Positions 57,476 through 64,000 of a DNA stretch of 64,000 bases are shown one piece after another. This stretch comes from Punctularia strigosozonata HHB-11173 SS5 (Eukaryota > Basidiomycota > Agaricomycetes > Corticiales > Punctulariaceae): assembly GCF_000264995.1 (NCBI RefSeq), contig NW_006767433.1:941333-1005332 (forward strand), in the 5' to 3' direction. The notes beneath the pieces were generated by a model, which was not told the DNA's origin, did not search any database, and worked only from the letters and a program-made list of their open reading frames with translations. Within the stretch, counting starts at the first letter, position 1; each line of letters begins with the position of its first letter. Position numbers and translations under genes: made by a program.

Positions 57476-60285
57476 ATGCCCAAGGTTAAATATTACGCCG
57501 TGCGGCAAGGCCGCGAGGGGCCAAAGATATATCTCTCCTGGGACGAGGTAACGTTCGCTTCCTTCATTTGCTGGGCAAATGTGTCGTTTACATTGGCGTT
57601 GACCTCATCCGCAGTGCAAAGCGGCTGTACGTCAACAACGGCAGATCGAAGCCATGATCGTACTGAATACCGCTCGTACGGCGACAGACCTCTCGATGGC
57701 CCAGCTCGGAGTTCAAGAGCTTCCACACGCGCCCCCAGGCAGAAGAGTGGCTCAGCCAACCGCACCCTTCTACTAGTGTGATCCCCAATCGCGACGGAGC
57801 TTACGACGCGGGTAACTTCGCTACCTCGGAGGGTTCCTCACACCCGAGGCTCCACAAACGCTAACGCCGTGTTCCCCTCACCAGGTGCCGACGAGGATGT
57901 GACTATGATGACCGACGGAGACGCATCTAGTACATCTTACAGAACCTACGTTTCCGGACCCTCCAGATCCCGGTCGAGCCGCAGAAACATGGCGCGTGCA
58001 ACATATCCCTCTGTCATATCAAAAGATCGGCCGACAGAGGCTGTGGCTTCCTCGATTACGCACCCATCAGGCTCACATTCAGGTCTGAGCACCGAAACCC
58101 CGAATATCGTCCTGTCGGACGACCAGAAGAAGGTGCTCCGGCTCGTGGAACAGGGTGAGGATACCCATTGTCCTTATAAGGCATATTGTTGAAGGCGTAC
58201 TCGACTTCACTAAGCAGGTGAAAGCGTTTTCTTCACAGGCTCAGCCGGTACGCGTCTTGTTTCCCTTACCAACTGTAGCTCTCTCTCATTTTACACACAG
58301 GCACCGGCAAATCCGTCCTTTTACGCGAGATCATCAGGGTTCGCGGCGGCGTATCGAGCTCGGCGCTGGCCGTGACAGCCTCTACGGGTATCGCGGCGGT
58401 CAACATCGGTGGAACGACTCTGCATTCCTGGGCGGGGGTCGGCCTCGGGCAGGAGAGCGTTGAGCGTCTCGCGGGCAAGATCCGATACCAGCCGCTGCTC
58501 GAGAAGGTGCTCAAACGCTGGCAAAACGTGGAGACGCTCGTCATCGACGAAAGTAGGGACTGATCCAGTTTTCTGTCCTTCGAGCTGGTCTAGGGCGCCG
58601 CGTGCTGACGTGAGAGAGTGCAGTATCGATGATTGACGGAGCTTTCTTCGACAAGCTTGTAAGTGATCTAAGCTGGCGGTCTTCTGCGCAAGCTGAACCT
58701 TATTCTCAGGAAGAGCTCGCAAGGATACTGCGGGGAAATGACCAGCCTTTCGGTGGTATCCAGGTGCGGGGCATTCAGCACTGCACTCAGCCCGTGCGGA
58801 CGCCATCTCATGCCGGTACGCGCCTGTAGCTAGTTCTGTGCGGAGACTTCTGCCAGCTCCCGCCCGTGCCCGAGCGTCGTGGAAATGTCATTATAACGCC
58901 CAAGTTTGCGTTTGACGCCAACTCGTGGGCACGGTGCGTGAAGCACTCGATCACCCTCACGCGGGTCTTTAGGCAGAAAGAGCAAGGCAAGGGCGATACG
59001 GATACTCCCTTCATATCGATGACTGACCACACGACGACTCAGACTTCGTCGACATGCTCAACGCCATGCGATTCGGCCGCCTAGAGCCTCCCACAATCGC
59101 TGCCTTCAAGAAGCTCTCGAGGACTGTGAAATACGACGACGGCATAGAACCCACGGAGCTGTAAGTACGCCCTCGTCTCCGCTTCCAACAACGCTGAAAC
59201 ACGGACCACCGTCAGCTACCCGACTCGACGAGAAGTCGATAGCGCGAATCAGACCCGGCTACGGCAGCTGCCCGGAGATCCTCGTCAATACAAGGCCCTT
59301 GACGTACCGGGCTACGACGACAATGGCAATCGCCTCCCGATAGACAAGACGAAGAAGCTGCTCGAGAGGCTTGTCGCCCCGGAGGAGATCACGCTAAAGG
59401 TGAGGGACACATAAACACGCACCCGTCAACGCCATCGCAGAACTAAAGTGACGGAAACCAGGTCGGTGCTCAGGTCATGCTTATCAAGGTCAGGATCACC
59501 ATCTAAACCTCCGCGCGCGGTGCTGATGCAGCGCGCAGAACCTGGAGCAAGGAGTCCTCGTCAACGGCTCCGTAGGGAAAGTGATCGCATTTGGTCACCC
59601 ACCGCCGCCGCCGCCATCACCACCTGCATCCCCGCCAGACAGCGAACCCCAAGGCGAACAACCACCTCAGGTACCTGCACCATCCAACCAAGGGCCCGCA
59701 TGGCCCGTGGTGCAGTTCATCAATGGCATAACCAAGATGTGCCATCCTGAGGACTTCACAGTGAACAATGCCCACGGGGAGGCCGAGGCTACTCGGACGC
59801 AGGTATGGCCCAACCCCATCGCTTTCATCTTCGAAGATGTAACTGACGGCCGTTCGTACAGGTACCTTTGATTCTGGCATGGGCGTTGAGCATGCATAAG
59901 TCGCAAGGACAAACGCTCGAGAGGGTCAAGGTCAACCTTAGCCGTACATTCGAGAAAGGCCAAGGCCAGTACCTATTACATCGCGATAGTACAAGTGGGC
60001 TGACCACCAATACTGCGCACAACAGCGTACGTCGCGCTCTCGCGAGCCACAAGCATGCAATCACTACAAGTCCTGAACTTTGATCCATCCAAGTACGTCT
60101 CCTACATCATTCAACCAGGAGAGCAGACCAGCGTCATTCACACATCTACCACGTTCGTCAGGGTTCGGGCGCATCCGCGTGTCCTGGAATGGTACGAGCA
60201 GCAGCAAGATCATCATGATGGGCAGGAGTTCGAGGATGAGATGGACAGCGAGGAGGCGATGGCCGCATTCTACGAAGACGACTAA
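57476..60285 (+). CDS. PIF1-family DNA helicase with RNase-H1-like N-terminus
   Basis: A 5'-3' superfamily 1B helicase in about a dozen exons. The N-terminus is a caulimovirus-VI/RNase-H1-type nucleic-acid-binding module: [46 protein letters not shown] Ser-rich linker leads to the helicase core ([17 protein letters not shown], then [14 protein letters not shown]). Motifs visible are Walker [29 protein letters not shown], Walker [27 protein letters not shown] and [61 protein letters not shown] and [19 protein letters not shown] follow. A Pro-rich insert ([18 protein letters not shown]) lies between the last motifs, near 59595-59690. An acidic tail follows. PIF1 helicases act at G-quadruplexes, telomeres and replication forks; paralogues of this type are numerous in Agaricomycetes. 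Confidence 0.88.
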
Positions 60286-60746
60286 AGCAGCATCATTGTG
60301 TACCGCCTGAGCACCACGATACAGCCGATTTGGTCACATCGGTCAGCGTTTGCATCAGTCATAGCTTTAGCCGCAATGGCGCCATTGAGCCATGATAGTT
60401 GCACTTGAATCTGGTGGCCAGACAAGGGAACCCAGTGACCAGAGAGGATGCAGGAACCGATCACCTACCATACTTGCTGAGAGTTAGACCCGCGCCATCG
60501 TTGGATCCGGGATAGTCGAAGGACACTCATTTTATATAGATATCGGCCAGGTCCAGTACAACATGTCAGTTTTGGTCGCCAGGTCCAAGACGGTACCACA
60601 ACGAAGCAAAAACCATGGCACAGTTAGCAAGAGCACAACTCAAGATGTTACGTCGAAGCAGATATAGTCTAGCTTAGAGCAGAGAACGGGGGCTGCCGGG
60701 GGGTAGCGTCAATAACCTTTTGGGTGGCAGCGTAGGAAGGAATGAT
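60286..60746. other. convergent 3' region
   Basis: 461 bp between the stops of the helicase gene (plus) and the SR-type gene (minus). It contains no supported gene. Confidence 0.5.
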
Positions 60747-62700
60747 TCAAGGTCTCCTGTAGCCGCCAGGTTCGCCCACGCCGCGAGGAGGATAGTCCCT
60801 AGAACCGCCTCGAGGAGGCATTGGAGGAGGTCCGCCAGGGCCACCAGCATATCCATTACCGAAACGCTCGCCGGGAGGAGGGGGATAAGGACCGTCGAAG
60901 GGTATTGCGCCGGAACTGGAGCGCGGAAGCGGGCTTTGGGAGCGCCGGCTTGAAGAGCATATCAGATGATAGTGAAGCGACTAGTACAACTTGCCCTCAC
61001 CGATATCTAGCGCTACCCGTAGGGCTCGCAGTGCGTGGGGGCGGATAATCCCCATATCTAGCCGGAGGCGGGGTGATGGGCCTTCCGCGGAATTCCGGAG
61101 GTCCTCCAGGGGGATAGTCACTATATTCACACTCAGCAAGATGAGCGAGAGGTTGCTGCCAAAGCCCGCGTACCGAGGAGGTCCAGGTCTATCAAAGTCG
61201 TCTCTGATACGAGGCGGCGGGACACCGGGTGGAGTCCTCGACCTAACGGGAGGTGGATATCCGGAATACCTATCTACCGGCGGCGGGGGCGGACCCCGTC
61301 GGTCGTATCTGTCATAAGGTTCCCGGACGGGAGGAGGTCCACCATAACCTGCTCGAGGAGGAGGATAGTCGTCCGGGGGGAACGGAGGAGGAACATATCC
61401 CGGGCCAAAGCGCCCCGCAGGAACGGGCACAGGGGGAGGAGGCGGGCCTCTCATTCTGTAATCGTCGTAATCACGGCCAACCCTTGGTGGGGGCGGCGGA
61501 TAGTCGCGAGAAGGACCACGATATGGTGGAGAGGGCGGTCGGCGCAAGTCCCTCCCAGGAGGTGGCGGGTAGTCATAGCCACCAAAAGCTCTATCTCTCG
61601 GGGGATAGCGGGGGTACTCATCTCTGGCGTACGGAGGGTAGTCTCTTGGAGGAGGTGCCGGAGGATAGTCTCTGGCAGGATGGATACGATCAATGAGGGG
61701 AGGATCGCCGCCAGCACCATGTGGACCCCGACGTCTGCATATACGTCAGACCCCAAGTAGTAAAGGCAAGTAGCCACGACTTACGACGGAGGGCCTGAAT
61801 TGGGACACTCGCTATGATGTGACTCCGTGAGACAATAGGACGACGATGAATATTAAGGCAACGTACCGAGCCCAGTGACCGAGCTGGCCACACTTGAAAC
61901 AAGCTCCCGGCTCACTCTGGTACTTCGCAGTTCGACCTCCATGCGAAATCTCAACACGAATCTTGTTTCCCATGAAGTAGCCTTCGTTATATTTGGCAAC
62001 GCTCTCCTCAGCTGCTTCGCGAGTCTCGAATTCCTGTATAACACATAAGGAGACATCTGGCCAACATCAGCGCGACATCCACGTACAACGAAGCCATAGC
62101 CAACTCTGAGCACCGGGAGTCAGTGACACGTCATCACGATCAAGCAATAGACGTACTTCAACTCGATGTTAACGATGTTTCCTATTTTGCCGAAACAGCT
62201 CTGCAAATCTTCTCGACGAGTGTGTTCGGGCAAGCCTCCGATGTACACCTTGTTGGGCTACCAGAGCAAGAAAGGAACAGCCGTTGAGCCAGATTGTAGC
62301 AGAACGAGGTAAGAAAGATGAGCAAAAGGGTCGCAAGAGCTCCCAACCAGCCAAGGTGAAACAGCATAGCGGAAGGAGAGTGGCGCCTATCGCAGGGCCA
62401 CGTAACACACACAGAGAGAATGGACCAGCAAGTCGTCAAGAAGGAAGACCTAAGCACCTTGGCCTGCCTGTCGCCGTGCTCCCTGTAGGGGCTTCCACCC
62501 TTCTCGTCAGGGGGGTCTTCGTTTTCGCCGTTGCCGCGAGAGTAGTCGGCCTTCTCTGATTCAGCAGGGCGCTCCGTTGCGTCGTTGCCATTGCCGTTTG
62601 TCTGAGCATGAGTGGGACCATCAGAGGAATGCTGGTCGTCAGCCCCGGCCCATTTACCCTCAGAGGGTATGCCGTGGTCAGCAGGCGGTGAGGCAGCCAT
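60747..62700 (-). CDS. SR-type RNA-binding protein (RRM, CCHC zinc knuckle, Pro/Arg/Tyr-rich tail)
   Basis: Start MAASPPADHGIPSEGKWAG opens a polar, acidic N-terminus. An RRM follows (NKVYIGGLPEHTRREDLQS, CFGKIGNIVNIELK, then VGYGFV|EFETREAAEESVAKYN), with introns after ELK and YGFV. A single zinc knuckle comes next (CFKCGQLGHWAR followed by a Cys codon, a C-x2-C-x4-H-x4-C pattern). The rest is low-complexity: repeated RDYPP, PPPR and DRYDRRGPPPPP, then short RS-like patches (RRSQSPLPRSSSG) and a Gly/Pro-rich end. The order RRM, knuckle, RS/Pro-rich matches SRSF7/RSZ-type splicing factors, so a role in nuclear pre-mRNA splicing or export is likely. Exon borders in the low-complexity tail are approximate. 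Confidence 0.8.
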
Positions 62701-62967
62701 GGTCAACGTCCGAGTTAGAAAAGGGAGCGTGGGAATATACAAACCCTGACATTTTTCACCTCTCTCGAACGCTGCCGAACCTCTGACATATCCGCCGAAA
62801 TGGCCATATTTGCCTGTGCATCCTCGAGAAGATAGTATATTGTTATAGGATCCTGAATAGAACGCAGGGGAACGGGAGGGAGCGGAATGCGGCTGAGCCG
62901 CGAGACAATTAATCAACCAATACAGTCCAGAGTAAGGATAGCCATTGTCCATTCGGAAGTTCAGGTC

Positions 62968-64000
62968 TCAAGCCAGCGTAACCAGACCTCCTGCAACCGT
63001 CATAAGCGCAACAAGGACGATGCCAACAAGGCTTCGCGAGTCGGCGAGGAGAGGGACGGCGCCACTGCTGTTCGAGGACGAGCTGTCGGACGTCGCAGAG
63101 CTCGACGCTGAAGACGTGGCAGCTGCCGCCGAGAGGACGGGGGGCGAGCTCGGGACAAAGGTGCCCGTGGCGCCAGCGGTAACGCAGGTGCTCTCCGCCG
63201 CCTGAGCAGCGGAGGCCTTGCTGGGAGCTAACGTGTTGACGGTTCCGTTACCGGCGAAGCTGCAGGCTTGTGGGTCCCGGTTGTTCGCCTCGTAGTACTG
63301 GCTCATTACGAAAGAAAGCTTGGTTGCTACATAGAGAACGCCGCGTCGTAAGTGTGCGACCCAGCGAACCGAATTCCGAGTTGTGCTTACCGGGATCGCA
63401 GCTCTGCACATCTCCGTAGACGCCTTGCGAGCCGCTACCGCTGATGGCGTTGCAGTCCAGCGACATTTGTCCCAATAGGCTGCAGCCGAAGTCGATGAGA
63501 TCGCCGATGATGATGTTGATTTCCGTGCCATTGGTGGTGTGGGGTTTGAACTGGCAGCTCAGGGACTTGTCGAGGCAAGAGCAAGCATCGTCGCTCGGAG
63601 TTCCAGGAAGTGTGGTGGAGGCGAGCCAGGTGGCGTTTTGGGAGGGGCAAGACGGATAGCTGGTCGAACCGGCGTTGCTCTGGCTGGGGGTGTTCGGGGG
63701 TGTGGCAGAAGTGTATTGGGACTTGAGGTTGTCGAAATCTTGAGACGTGGTGACAGTGCTTCCATCGTCTTTTACAACGCGGATCAGCTGATTACACTTC
63801 GATTGCACTTCATACGGCCGAGCTGACTTACCTGAGATGGTGACCATACCGAATTGACCCTGGGCGCTGGTGGCGGGGAAATAGCTGAACGCCAAGCCTC
63901 CACTCCAGACGTCCGACATCTGGCTGCTCAACAGCGCGCTGACTTCCGTGAAGGGCCGAGCCGAATCGCCATTGAGACAGCCAAACTCGCTGAAGTAGGC
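62968..64000 (-). CDS. GH72 beta-1,3-glucanosyltransferase, Gas1/Gel type (C-terminal part)
   Basis: Only the C-terminal part is present; the gene continues past the right edge of the window. Visible are the end of the GH72 domain (AYFSEFGCLNGDSARPF, then VWSGGLAFSYFPATSAQGQF) and the Cys-rich X8/CBM43 module (YPSCPSQNATWL, DDACSCLDKSLSCQFKP, INIIIGDLIDFGCSLLG, LDCNAISGSGSQGVYGDVQ). The module continues after introns with KLSFVMSQYYEANNRDPQAC. A Ser/Ala-rich stretch and a hydrophobic C-terminus (SLVGIVLVALMTVAGGLVTL) predict a GPI anchor. The enzyme cuts and rejoins cell-wall beta-1,3-glucan chains at the outer face of the plasma membrane. The catalytic Glu residues lie outside this window. 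Confidence 0.9.

Overview
The window comes from a filamentous basidiomycete, most likely an Agaricomycete. Nearly every gene is split by many introns of about 50-60 nt, coding exons are GC-rich, and several families are typical of that class: a Plavaka-type DNA transposon, a WW-domain membrane protein family, a PIF1 helicase with an RNase-H1-like N-terminus, and Ssk2-type and Atg26-type proteins. About 17 protein genes and one intron-containing tRNA-Lys can be supported. I built exon models by reading splice sites and joining frames by eye, so internal boundaries are less certain than gene identities.

Left part (1-19.7 kb), dense housekeeping: a SUR7/PalI four-pass membrane protein (-), a sterol glucosyltransferase Atg26/Ugt51 (+), an isopenicillin-N-synthase-like 2OG-Fe(II) oxygenase (-), a PB1-domain protein (+), tRNA-Lys(CTT) (-), the Golgi Ypt6 GEF subunit RIC1 (-), a PRELI/MSF1 lipid-transfer protein (-) and a PhnP-like metallo-hydrolase (-).

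Middle part (19.7-33.3 kb), accessory and repeat-rich: about 4.7 kb without a recognisable gene, two diverged tandem C2H2 zinc-finger gene copies, and a Plavaka-like transposase gene. A whole and very young miniature LTR element (TRIM-like, 178-bp LTRs, 5-bp target duplication) sits inside the transposase gene's first exon. The transposase gene is cut off at its 3' side, next to a perfect 57-bp fold-back palindrome and a piece of sequence that also lies downstream of one zinc-finger copy.

Right part (33.3-64 kb), dense housekeeping again: the GTPase DRG1/Rbg1 (-) head-to-head with an Ssk2/Ssk22-type HOG-pathway MAPKKK (+), a multi-pass membrane protein of unknown role (-), an 8-kb gene for the TFIIIC B-block-binding subunit Tfc3 with an AT-hook-rich insert (-), a second PRELI/Ups protein (-), a WW-domain membrane protein (+), a PIF1-family helicase (+), an SR-type RRM/zinc-knuckle protein (-), and a GH72 Gas1/Gel glucanosyltransferase running off the right edge (-).

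Themes shared by these genes are membrane and cell-wall homeostasis (SUR7, Atg26, two PRELI proteins, Gas1, the HOG MAPKKK), Golgi traffic (RIC1), and Pol III or translation functions (Tfc3, DRG1, tRNA). This looks like ordinary interspersed fungal gene order, not a cluster. A recurring oddity is the use of GC-AG introns, with four inferred, two of them back to back in DRG1.
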